Assembly: GCA_036495445.1 (NCBI GenBank)
Contig: DASXMX010000272.1
Location: 1-34,220 of the forward strand
From: DASXMX01 sp036495445
Lineage (GTDB): Bacteria > Planctomycetota > Phycisphaerae > Tepidisphaerales > Tepidisphaeraceae
Direction of reading: 5' to 3'
DNA: 34,220 bases
Shown here piece after piece: positions 7,668-15,285 of the stretch. The position numbers and the translations under genes were made by a program. The notes beneath the pieces are model-generated. The model did no database searches. It worked only from the letters and a program-made list of their open reading frames with translations, and had not been told where the DNA came from. Every line of letters starts with the position of its first letter. The stretch's first letter is position 1.

Positions 7668-8969
7668 TTGAGTCGGAGCTGTGGCTCGGTGTCGCGTCGC
7701 AACGGAACTTCACCGCCGGTCCGGCGGGCGCGGTCCGGGGATCTCGCCCTGCGGGGCATTCTCATCGAAGAACTGGCGGCCGAGCGGGTCCGCGAGCTTC
7801 GCGCGACCGTCACTCGGCTGAAAACCGCGCAGCGGGAACTCGCCGAGGGTCGGGCGAGGATGGAAGACCGCGTCCACTACCGGGACCTCTTTCGGTTCGC
7901 GCCCGATGCGTATCTGGTGACCGATTCGCATGCGAAAATCCTGGAGGCGAACCTCGCCGCCGCCCGGCTATTGAACATCCCCGAGCCGTTCCTTGCCGGC
8001 AAGCCGCTGACGCTCTACGTTGATCCCGAGCAGCGCAGCGAGGTGACTGCGCGTCTGGCCGCCATCCCGGACGGCCGGACCGTCGAATGGAGCATGGACC
8101 TGATCCCACGCGGAGCGGACCGGCGCGCGGTCCATGTCACGATCTCGGCGGCGCGGTCGGGCGCCCCAGACCACGGCAGATTGCGGTGGCTCCTCCGGGA
8201 CGTGACCGATCAGTCGCGCCGTGAGCGAGATCTGCGAGCTGACCGGGACGGGCTCAGTACGTTAGCCACACAACTGACCCTGGCCCAGGAACGGGAACGG
8301 CGGCAGATCGCAACCGAAATCCACGACCACATCGGCCAATCGCTGGCGTTCTGCCAGCTCCGGCTCGGCATGCTCCGCGAATCCTTGGGGGCCGACGAAC
8401 AGTCCGTCGTGGACGAGGTCCGCTCGCTGCTCGCCCAAGTCATCCAGCAGACGCGCTCGCTCACGTTCGAGCTGAGCCCGACCGTGCTCTACGAGCTGGG
8501 GCTGGGGCCGGCCATCGAGTGGCTGCTGGACCAGCGGGGCCACCTGGGCGTCGCGTTCCGGTTCGAAACCCAGGGACGGGAACACCGCCTGGGCCACAAC
8601 AGCGAGATCACATTGTTCGAAGCCGTGCGCGAGATCCTCAGCAACGTGATCAAGCATTCGCGCGCCGCGGCGGCGACGGTGCGGCTGACGTACACGGACC
8701 GGGAGGTCGTCGTCGAGGTGGAGGACGATGGCATCGGCTTCCGCCCGGGCGACGCCGCCGCCCGGCAAATGGAGCGACCGAGCCTGGGCCTGCTGAGCGT
8801 GCGGGAGCGAATGGAGTTCCTCAACGGAGTCGCGGAGATCCACAGTTCGGCGGGCCGCGGGACCCGCGTGCGGCTGATCGTTCCGCTGGAAAAACCGCGG
8901 GGGCGGGCGCGGCACGCAAAGGAAAGCGAGACAAGGAATGAACCAGTTAAACGTCCTGATCGCCGATGA
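7668..8969 (+). CDS. NarL/DegS-type sensor histidine kinase with PAS domain
   Basis: A soluble kinase of up to 433 residues. A helical N-terminus leads into a PAS domain (about residues 72-180; YRDLFRFAPDAYLVTD). The HisKA_3 dimerisation segment follows, with ERERRQIATEIHDHIGQSL carrying the likely phosphorylated His219. A GHKL ATPase domain closes the protein, with N-box EILSNVIKHS, G1 EDDGIGF and a SLGLLSVRERM G2 region. No membrane helix is visible. The start is uncertain: TTG at 7668 gives the longest product, and GTG at 7689 is an alternative. Its 3' end overlaps the response regulator gene by 32 bases, so the two are a cognate pair. It probably receives signals through PAS and may work with the upstream kinase-less CheB-CheR-PAS protein. 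Confidence 0.88.
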   Translation: MSRSCGSVSRRNGTSPPVRRARSGDLALRGILIEELAAERVRELRATVTRLKTAQRELAEGRARMEDRVHYRDLFRFAPDAYLVTDSHAKILEANLAAARLLNIPEPFLAGKPLTLYVDPEQRSEVTARLAAIPDGRTVEWSMDLIPRGADRRAVHVTISAARSGAPDHGRLRWLLRDVTDQSRRERDLRADRDGLSTLATQLTLAQERERRQIATEIHDHIGQSLAFCQLRLGMLRESLGADEQSVVDEVRSLLAQVIQQTRSLTFELSPTVLYELGLGPAIEWLLDQRGHLGVAFRFETQGREHRLGHNSEITLFEAVREILSNVIKHSRAAAATVRLTYTDREVVVEVEDDGIGFRPGDAAARQMERPSLGLLSVRERMEFLNGVAEIHSSAGRGTRVRLIVPLEKPRGRARHAKESETRNEPVKRPDRR

Positions 8970-9591
8970 TCACCGCATGCTCCGCCAGGGGCTGCGCTCG
9001 CTGCTGGAGAAGGAGCCGGATCTACGGGTGGCGGCCGAAGCCGACAACGGCCGCGACGCGATCGCCGCCGCCGAGGGCGGCGGGATCGATCTGATCATCA
9101 TGGACATCGCCATGCCCGGCCTCAACGGGATCGAGGCGGCGCGGAAGCTCCTGACCGTCCGGCCGAACCTGAAGATCATCGGGCTCTCGATGCACACCGA
9201 CCGCCGCTTCGTCTCCGAGATGCTCAAGGCCGGCGCGGTCGGGTTCGTCTCCAAGGACTCGGCGTTCGAGGAACTGGTGTCGGCGATCCGCACGGTGCTG
9301 GCGGGCAAGGTCTACCTGAGCCCCGCCGCCGCCGGCGTCGTGGTCGACGACTACCTCCGCCGCAACGCGCCCGGCGAGGCCTCCGCTTATTCCGCCCTCA
9401 CCGCCCGCGAGCGCGAGGTGCTTCAGCTCATGGCGGAGGGCCGCAACACCAAGCAGATCGCCATGGACCTGCACGTCAGCATCAAGACGGTCGAAACCCA
9501 CCGCCGCCAGATCATGGAAAAGCTCGACCTGTACAGCGTCGCCGAACTCACCAAGTACGCGATCCGTGAGGGGCTGACGACGCTCGCGTGA
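8938..9591 (+). CDS. NarL/LuxR-type response regulator
   Basis: A 217-residue regulator. The receiver domain (residues 1-120) has the acidic pair Asp10-Asp11, the phospho-acceptor Asp56 in IIMDIAMPG, the switch Ser84 and Lys106 in FVSKDS. A LuxR-type helix-turn-helix domain follows (about 148-210), with LTAREREVLQLMAEG and the recognition helix region IKTVETHRRQIMEKL. Phosphorylation by the overlapping upstream HisKA_3 kinase is expected to control DNA binding; targets are unknown. The ATG at 8938 is preceded by AAGGA immediately upstream and AAAGGAAAG further away, inside the kinase gene. Confidence 0.93.
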   Translation: MNQLNVLIADDHRMLRQGLRSLLEKEPDLRVAAEADNGRDAIAAAEGGGIDLIIMDIAMPGLNGIEAARKLLTVRPNLKIIGLSMHTDRRFVSEMLKAGAVGFVSKDSAFEELVSAIRTVLAGKVYLSPAAAGVVVDDYLRRNAPGEASAYSALTAREREVLQLMAEGRNTKQIAMDLHVSIKTVETHRRQIMEKLDLYSVAELTKYAIREGLTTLA

Positions 9592-9824
9592 CGGCGCGCC
9601 ATCAGCCGGGTTCGGCCCAAGTGTCGGGCCGCGCCCCACATCCGAAAAGTCCTGTTTTTGTGGCGCCGTGTGGCGCGATTTTGACGAGCGCATTTATTGC
9701 AAGTCATTAACGATCAAGGTTTTGCGTAAATTTTACCCAAATTAACGATGCGCAACACGGCATTTTGACGTAGTTACCGAAGCTCATGACTCCCGACGTG
9801 CCAGGCGACCTGGGGGTCTGATCG
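9592..9824. other. AT-rich convergent intergenic region
   Basis: No gene is seen between these two converging genes. A small inverted repeat (CGGCCC at 9613-9618 with GGGCCG at 9626-9631) follows the response regulator stop but has no T run. From about 9650 to 9770 the composition turns clearly AT-rich against the GC-rich surroundings, with two copies of ATTAACGAT about 30 bases apart and a near-palindromic GTAAATTTTAC between them. This may be a protein-binding or termination region; no function can be assigned. Confidence 0.4.
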
Positions 9825-12137
9825 TCAGTGCTGGAATCGCACTGTCCAGCTCACCTCGCGACTTGTAGGTGAATCGACTTCCACCCGAACCCCGCCGGCC
9901 GATTGCTTGTCGGCGATCTTGACGTGAGCAGCGCTGTCATCCGGTGACACCTCGACCGACGCCACCTTCCAGTCCTGTTCCGGCACCACGATCCGCAGTT
10001 CGTTCGGGTCCCCCGCAACGACCTTGCTCTTGCCGCTCAACGTGTTGCTGGCCGCGTCCCACTTCTCCTCAATCACGTCCACGATCCCCTGCGTGATGTG
10101 ACGCGACGTGCTGATCAACTGCGGGTGATCCGACACGCGTCGGACCGCCAGCACCTGGCACGATTCCTTCGGCAGCGTTGTGCGGAGTCGGCCTTCGAAG
10201 GCGGGGACGAACGCGTTGGCCCAGTAGTCGAACGCGACGAACGGCCCGTTGCCCGGCAATCCGATCCGCTCGACCGGCTCGTCGATCTGCAGCGGCTGCG
10301 ACGTCCAGTTATAGATCCCGATCACGTCCCGCCGGGGCTCATGGCCGTCGTCGCTCAGCAGCCAGATGCGGGGCAGGTCGTTGTCGAACAGGTCGACGGG
10401 GCGGGACGGCAGGCCGTGGCTGGGCATCGTTCGTCGCAGGATCTCTACGCGCTCGGGCGGGAGCGCGGGGAGCCAGTCGCTGAAGAGGTTCAGGTCGCCG
10501 GCGATCGTGACCCATGAGGCGATCAGTCGCGAGTGCTCGATCGGCATGCTGGCCCGGACATAGACCGGGTCCGGATCGTTCCACCAGACGCGGCCGTTGA
10601 GGAAGTAACTGCGGGAGGCGAACGTCGGGCCGCGCAGCAGCGACTCCCACTTGGGCCCGTTGTCGGGGCCGACGCGCATGGCGTCGATGAGCCCGAACGC
10701 CCCGCCGTACGACCGCATGTTCTGCGGCGCGCAGCACCCGAGCAGGAAGACGCCGTTGCCCGCGGCCTCGCGGACGATCTTCAGGCCGGTGCGATACGCC
10801 TGAATGTTGGTCGTGTCCGGGTTGCTGAAGACGGCGTCGCCGATGCCGTCGGGCTTGTAGCTCGAGTTGACGTACATCAGCTTCGTGCCGGTGCCCGTAA
10901 ACATGCCGTCCATCTTGAAGTAGCGATAGCCCCAGTCGCCGGCGATCCGGTGGACCTCGTCGCGAAGGTATTGCTGCACGGCGGGGTTGGTCATGTCCAG
11001 GGACGTGCCGCCCCACTTGACGACATACGGCTTGCCGTCCTCGGTCCTGACGAACCAGTCCTGATGCTCCTGGAAGAACGGATCATCCCATGTGCCCGCG
11101 AACGGCATGAACCAGATGCCCGCCGTGAGGCCGTGGGCGGTGATGTTGTCGGCCGTCGCCTTCATGCCGGATGGGTACGGGCCCTTTGGGTTGCAGGCGG
11201 AGAAGACCTTCTTGGGGCCGTTGTTCTTGATCCCCTCCTGCCAACCGTCGTCGATCTGGACAAGCGAGAACCCGAACGGCCCAAGTTCCTTTGCGGCCGC
11301 GGCCGTGATCTCGGCCAGCGCCTTTTCGTTGGATGCCCCGCCGTGCTGGTCGGAGTACCACGTGCAATAGCCGACCGGCTGCGGGTGAAGGTGGATGTCG
11401 TACACTTTGGCGATCGCCGACGCCCAGGACTCAAGTCCGAGCCGCGCGTCGTCGAAATATCCGACCGCGAGCGTCTCCCCCCGCGCGTCGCCGCCCGGCG
11501 GGATGCGGAGGCGGCCGAAGTCGGACTGGGCCTGCACCCGGACGTGATTGCCTTGGGCCTCACTGAGCATCACACCGCCGGCCCGGTCGTGCGTGAGCCA
11601 GCCTGCGACGACGCCGTGGCGCGTGGCCGGATCGGCCACGGCCATCCACTCGTAACCACCGGTCTTCTGGTCGGCCGGTTGCAGTCCGGCGGTGCTCAGC
11701 ACGCGCAGGTCCGCCGGTGCCTTGCCCAGGTTGATGGCCGCCCCGAACGGCTGGATGCTCGTCACCCGCACGTCGGCCTGGCCGGAGTTGTGGAGCGTCG
11801 AGTGAAAGAGCGCGAACGGGAGATCCGGAAACAGATCGAGCTCCTCCCGTGCCCCATCCGCGAACGTGACTTCAATCCCCTGCCCCTTCCCGAAGGTCTT
11901 GTCGTCGACCTCAACCGTCCTCGAGAGCGTCGCCGGGCCGGCCAGCTTGCCGTCGGTCAGGAAGTGCGCGCCCGAGGGAATGGCGGTGAGCGCGAACGTC
12001 CCCTTCGCCAAGTCGATCGTCACTTCCAGCGAAGCGTTCTTGATCGTCACCGCCTCCGCCGCGAACGTGCTGGCGGCGGAAAGCAGAGTGGCTGAGAGCA
12101 AAACGCTTGGCAAGGCGGATCTGAACAGACGCGGCAT
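9825..12137 (-). CDS. Secreted alpha-galactosidase-like glycoside hydrolase (clan GH-D, GH36/GH27-like)
   Basis: A 770-residue protein with a signal peptide (MPRLFRSALPSVLLSATL..., likely cleaved after STFAA). An N-terminal beta-sandwich precedes a (beta/alpha)8 barrel with the clan D signatures: CTWYSDQHGG, LVQIDDGWQ, the nucleophile Asp410 in YFKMDGMF and the acid/base Asp492 in AMRVGPDNGPKW. A C-terminal beta domain follows, with a further extension of about 80 residues. These enzymes release alpha-linked galactose, or related sugars, from oligo- and polysaccharides. The ATG at 12137 is chosen because GGAGGAACC precedes it directly and the signal peptide starts there. The promoter region is occupied by a large inverted repeat starting 25 bases upstream. 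Substrate specificity beyond clan level cannot be read from the sequence. Confidence 0.87.
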   Translation of the reverse strand: MPRLFRSALPSVLLSATLLSAASTFAAEAVTIKNASLEVTIDLAKGTFALTAIPSGAHFLTDGKLAGPATLSRTVEVDDKTFGKGQGIEVTFADGAREELDLFPDLPFALFHSTLHNSGQADVRVTSIQPFGAAINLGKAPADLRVLSTAGLQPADQKTGGYEWMAVADPATRHGVVAGWLTHDRAGGVMLSEAQGNHVRVQAQSDFGRLRIPPGGDARGETLAVGYFDDARLGLESWASAIAKVYDIHLHPQPVGYCTWYSDQHGGASNEKALAEITAAAAKELGPFGFSLVQIDDGWQEGIKNNGPKKVFSACNPKGPYPSGMKATADNITAHGLTAGIWFMPFAGTWDDPFFQEHQDWFVRTEDGKPYVVKWGGTSLDMTNPAVQQYLRDEVHRIAGDWGYRYFKMDGMFTGTGTKLMYVNSSYKPDGIGDAVFSNPDTTNIQAYRTGLKIVREAAGNGVFLLGCCAPQNMRSYGGAFGLIDAMRVGPDNGPKWESLLRGPTFASRSYFLNGRVWWNDPDPVYVRASMPIEHSRLIASWVTIAGDLNLFSDWLPALPPERVEILRRTMPSHGLPSRPVDLFDNDLPRIWLLSDDGHEPRRDVIGIYNWTSQPLQIDEPVERIGLPGNGPFVAFDYWANAFVPAFEGRLRTTLPKESCQVLAVRRVSDHPQLISTSRHITQGIVDVIEEKWDAASNTLSGKSKVVAGDPNELRIVVPEQDWKVASVEVSPDDSAAHVKIADKQSAGGVRVEVDSPTSREVSWTVRFQH

Positions 12138-12161
12138 GGTTCCTCCGTTGGCCATGGCTCC

Positions 12162-12448
12162 GGGTGGGCATGGGCATGTACTCATGCCCGTGGCTCGCTT
12201 GAAAATGCAATCACAGAGGACACGAAGGACACAGAGAGCACAGAGGGAAGAAAGAGAAATGCGTTTTCAGCCACAGATGGGGCACAGATGCACACAGATG
12301 GGGATTTCAAATCTGAGATTTCAAATCTGCATCTCATCCGTGTGCATCTGTGGCTACTTGTTCTTGTATTTCCCTCTGTGTCCTCCGTGCCCTCTGTGGT
12401 TGCATTTCCTACCAACGCCACGGGCATGAGTACATACCCATGCCACCC
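12162..12448. repeat. Nested inverted-repeat element, 287 bp
   Basis: The element begins with GGGTGGGCATGGGCATGTAC and ends with its near-complement, TACATACCCATGCCACCC. Moving inward from both ends are a TACT-loop hairpin (GGGCATG-TACT-CATGCCC), then arms built on CACAGAGG/CCTCTGTG words, then arms with CACAGATGCACAC / GTGTGCATCTGTG, and a centre with two copies of ATTTCAAATCTG. The arms have diverged with small indels. It has no credible coding capacity and fills nearly the entire 336-base gap between the alpha-galactosidase start and the upstream gene's stop. The outer hairpin unit recurs at 27725-27919. Confidence 0.8.
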
Positions 12449-12473
12449 GCCTGATCACACGCGATCGGAGCGC

Positions 12474-14012
12474 CTACTTGGAATAGGCGGCGATCAGGTC
12501 CTTCACCAGGTCGCGGGGGACGGCGGCGTCGAAGACGGCCTCGTCCGTCTCGCCGGTGGCGGAAAGGGTGAGGCTACGGCCGTTGAGGATCCGATTCAAC
12601 TGCTGGCGTTGGGGCGGCGGCATGCCGCCGAGGCCCGTGACGTCGTCGAGGATCGCCATCGCGGCGGCGAGGTTCAGCGAGCCGGTCGCCAGCCCGACCA
12701 TGTGCCCCTCCTGCTTTGCGCCGACCAGGGATTCGACGAACTGCCCCGGGTCGGTGCTGCCGGTGATGTAAACCGTGTCGGCCCGCCGGACGAGGTCGAG
12801 GCAGAACGTGCAGGCCGGCCCCTCCGTCACCTTCACCCGCGCGACATGCAGCCCGGCGGGAGTCGTGTATTGCGTGAACTCCAGAAAGGCCGCACGGGTC
12901 TTGTCCACCGGATAGGCGGCTACGAGGTTCGACCGCTCGGCGGCCTGGCGCAGCCGGGCGACCGGGTCGGCCTGCACGTGCTGCTGGACGATGTAGAAGA
13001 CGCCGACGTTCTCCCGCGGGTCGAGCCCCATCGAGACCGCATCCCCACCAAGCAGGATCTGGACCGCGTCGCGCCTGAACTCGTCGTCCCACCGTCCGCC
13101 GCTCAGGGCCAGGCCGGGCCAGAATCGGCCGAAGACGGATTCGAGCCAGGGCATGACCTGCATTGGCGGTGCTGCGACGTCGAACCGGGCGACCACGCCC
13201 TCGGGCATTCCCGGTCGCGTGAAGGTCCCGGCGGCGGGGATGCGGATCGGCGCGATGCCGAACTTGAGCGACAGCTCGTCACCGCTGCGCAGCATCGCCA
13301 GATCGAGCCGGGTGATCCGCCATGCGATTGCGCGCAGCGCATCGGCGGCCGCAGGGCTCCGGGACGCAGCGGGGTACGTCAGCCCATCTACCATCATGCG
13401 GAACCGCGACGGGTCGGCCCGGCGGCACGCCGCCGCGTCGAAGCTCGCCCGCAGGATCGGCACGTCCGGCCCCGTCCGCGGGCTCAGCGGCGGGCGGTAA
13501 CCGTCGAGCAGGTCCGCCTCGCGCACGGCGATCGCCGCATCGGGCGAGCGGCTGAAGATCACGTAGTTATTGGGCGTCCGCCGGAACGTCATCCCGTTCC
13601 ATTCCACCGCCCCCGAGCCGTTCCCCAGAGGTTTGCCGCCGAGATCGAGAACCGATTTGAGCGTCGCCACGTCCGGTTTCACCGGCAGCACGTACGCGAT
13701 GCCCGCATCCGCCGCGAACCTCGTCCCCGGCCCGGCGAAGAAGAACACCCCGACCGGCCGGTCCGGATCAAAGCCGCCCGCGCCGACGAATGGGAATTGC
13801 CGCTCGATCCCCTCCGCCGTCAGCGGCGGCGGCAGTTTGATCCCCAATTCGCCCGCCTCGTGCGCCAGCCGCGAGAGCGACGCAAGCGAGATCGAGCCCA
13901 CGTTCGTCGCTCTCACCTCCACCGGTACGGCCCGAGCCGTAAACGGAACGAGCAACGCGGCGACGCCGACAAAGAGGACACCCCACCGGCGATTCGTGCG
14001 AACGCCCAGCAT
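12474..14012 (-). CDS. Secreted protein of unknown function
   Basis: A 512-residue protein with a signal peptide (hydrophobic VLFVGVAALLVPFTARA, likely cleaved after TARA). No family is recognised. The mature part alternates beta-strand-like and helical segments. Phrases such as RPVGVFFFAGPG, RADTVYITGSTDPGQFVESL and DAVSMGLDPRENVGVFYIV suggest a repeated alpha/beta architecture resembling large secreted proteins of unknown function from Planctomycetota. Two cysteines (CTFC) occur late in the sequence. The start is well fixed: AGGAGGTG lies seven bases before the ATG. The gene follows the pseudopilin gene on the same strand, 102 bases downstream, so they could share a transcript. Confidence 0.8.
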   Translation of the reverse strand: MLGVRTNRRWGVLFVGVAALLVPFTARAVPVEVRATNVGSISLASLSRLAHEAGELGIKLPPPLTAEGIERQFPFVGAGGFDPDRPVGVFFFAGPGTRFAADAGIAYVLPVKPDVATLKSVLDLGGKPLGNGSGAVEWNGMTFRRTPNNYVIFSRSPDAAIAVREADLLDGYRPPLSPRTGPDVPILRASFDAAACRRADPSRFRMMVDGLTYPAASRSPAAADALRAIAWRITRLDLAMLRSGDELSLKFGIAPIRIPAAGTFTRPGMPEGVVARFDVAAPPMQVMPWLESVFGRFWPGLALSGGRWDDEFRRDAVQILLGGDAVSMGLDPRENVGVFYIVQQHVQADPVARLRQAAERSNLVAAYPVDKTRAAFLEFTQYTTPAGLHVARVKVTEGPACTFCLDLVRRADTVYITGSTDPGQFVESLVGAKQEGHMVGLATGSLNLAAAMAILDDVTGLGGMPPPQRQQLNRILNGRSLTLSATGETDEAVFDAAVPRDLVKDLIAAYSK

Positions 14013-14114
14013 GGCAACACCTCCTGCGCAGCCGCGATGTTACCCCGGCCGGGCAAGGAGGGTTAGCAAAAATCGATGACAAGTGAGGAAGGACGACGGC
14101 CAAATCACAATCGG

Positions 14115-15005
14115 CTACTGATCGGTCCGCCAGTGCGGCCAGGGGAAGTTCTTCTGGAGACTTGACAGCGAAGCAAAAGTGGATTTCACGTCGTCTGTCA
14201 GGTTGTAGGTGGTCGCAGGATCGTGAAAGAGGCTGTCGGTCGGCACCGTCGCGGCGTGCCCGTCGACGAACAACAGGTTCGTGTTCCTGAGGTTATTGTG
14301 TCGGGCGTTGATCCGATTCGGAGAGCTCAGCGGATTGAGGTTCACGCCATCGAACAGCAAGACGAGATCGGCCGAATCCTTGAGCTGCGACATCTTCCGC
14401 ATGTTGTAGTCGTTCGGCGGGTCGTTATCGAGCGGGATCCGCCGGCCGGGAACGTCGGCGTTGCCCTTGGAGTTGCTGGTCGTGCAGTTCATGGCGTAGC
14501 CGGTATAGACCGTCACCCCTGGCTGCAGGACGGCCGAACCCCACTTCGCGAGGTACGCCCCGTGCTGGTCGCTACGGTAAGCCGGATCCTGCGAGGCGCC
14601 CGGATTGGCCAAATCGACGATCGCGGATGGGCAAAAGAAGACCGTCCGCGTGGCATCGGCCTCGGTGTAGCTGGACGGGAATGGCACCAGTTTCAGCGCC
14701 ACCATGATGACGGGCCATGCATCGGTACCGCTGCCGCCGGTGGCACTCGTCGGCGGGTTGCGCCACTCGGCGGGAATCAGAATGCCGTTCGTTTGGGTGG
14801 CGTACTCCTGCACCGCGGCCCCGAGCTGCCGCATATTCGACAGGCACTGCACCGTCTTGGCCTGCTCCCTCGCCCGATTGAGCGCGGGCAGCAGGATGCT
14901 GATCAGCACGGCGATGATGCCGATCACGACCAGCAGTTCGACGAGCGTAAACCCGAGCGAAGGACGGACTTGGCGTCCTGGTGCGCGGCAGGTATCTGGC
15001 CTCAT
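14115..15005 (-). CDS. Type II secretion/type IV pilin-like pseudopilin (planctomycete type)
   Basis: A 296-residue protein with a prepilin N-terminus: a basic leader ending in SLG, then the methylated-Phe helix FTLVELLVVIGIIAVLISIL. Processing would occur after the glycine at SLG|FTLVELL. The C-terminal part has the HNN...FVDGHA pattern that marks the large DUF1559-like/H-X9-DG pseudopilin group of Planctomycetota, whose function is mostly unknown. The leader start at ATG 15005 is preceded by GGAGG seven bases upstream, while upstream in-frame codons do not look like a signal. A possible promoter lies 44 bases upstream of the start. The two cysteines (TVQC, FFCP) of the body fit the family. 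Confidence 0.88.
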   Translation of the reverse strand: MRPDTCRAPGRQVRPSLGFTLVELLVVIGIIAVLISILLPALNRAREQAKTVQCLSNMRQLGAAVQEYATQTNGILIPAEWRNPPTSATGGSGTDAWPVIMVALKLVPFPSSYTEADATRTVFFCPSAIVDLANPGASQDPAYRSDQHGAYLAKWGSAVLQPGVTVYTGYAMNCTTSNSKGNADVPGRRIPLDNDPPNDYNMRKMSQLKDSADLVLLFDGVNLNPLSSPNRINARHNNLRNTNLLFVDGHAATVPTDSLFHDPATTYNLTDDVKSTFASLSSLQKNFPWPHWRTDQ

Positions 15006-15048
15006 CGATCGACCTCCGTGGGGATGGGATATAATGATGCGGGAGCAA

Positions 15049-15076
15049 ATTATAATGCGCACGGGCATTAACGCAA
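15049..15076 (-). promoter_or_regulatory. Possible sigma70-type promoter of the pseudopilin gene
   Basis: On the minus strand, TTGCGT and a perfect TATAAT are separated by 16 bases. The -10 box lies 44 bases before the pseudopilin ATG, inside an unusually AT-rich patch. Plus-strand TATAAT words also occur at 15030 and 15051 and could serve the divergent ATP-grasp gene. Assignment rests on consensus match only. Confidence 0.42.
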
Positions 15077-15285
15077 TCCTAAATCGGTTCTGCAACATTT
15101 GCAGGGTCGTGCGCTGCCCTGCCCGTTTCGATACGCAGTTCCAAGCCGCCGGAGGGATGCGGATCGATCGGCCGATAATGCCGATGACGCGACCGACACG
15201 ATGAACGTGAAGCTTGCCCCCCGCCCCACTGAACTTACAATACCCCGCGGCGGCAGGGTCGAAACGAGAGATCGGATCTGCCGGC

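Noticed and set aside
7441..7671. A 76-codon frame between the CheB-CheR gene and the kinase
   Set aside because: Its start is a TTG overlapping the upstream stop, composition is arginine/proline-rich and no ribosome binding site or motif is visible.
12160..12450. Short frames reading SVCIC- or CTQMG-like peptides inside the nested repeat
   Set aside because: They are translations of CACAGATG/CACAGAGG repeats in a non-coding palindrome, with no start signals.
10533..14066. Long plus-strand frames opposite the alpha-galactosidase and the unknown secreted protein
   Set aside because: The minus-strand genes have signal peptides, Shine-Dalgarno sites and conserved motifs; the plus frames have none.
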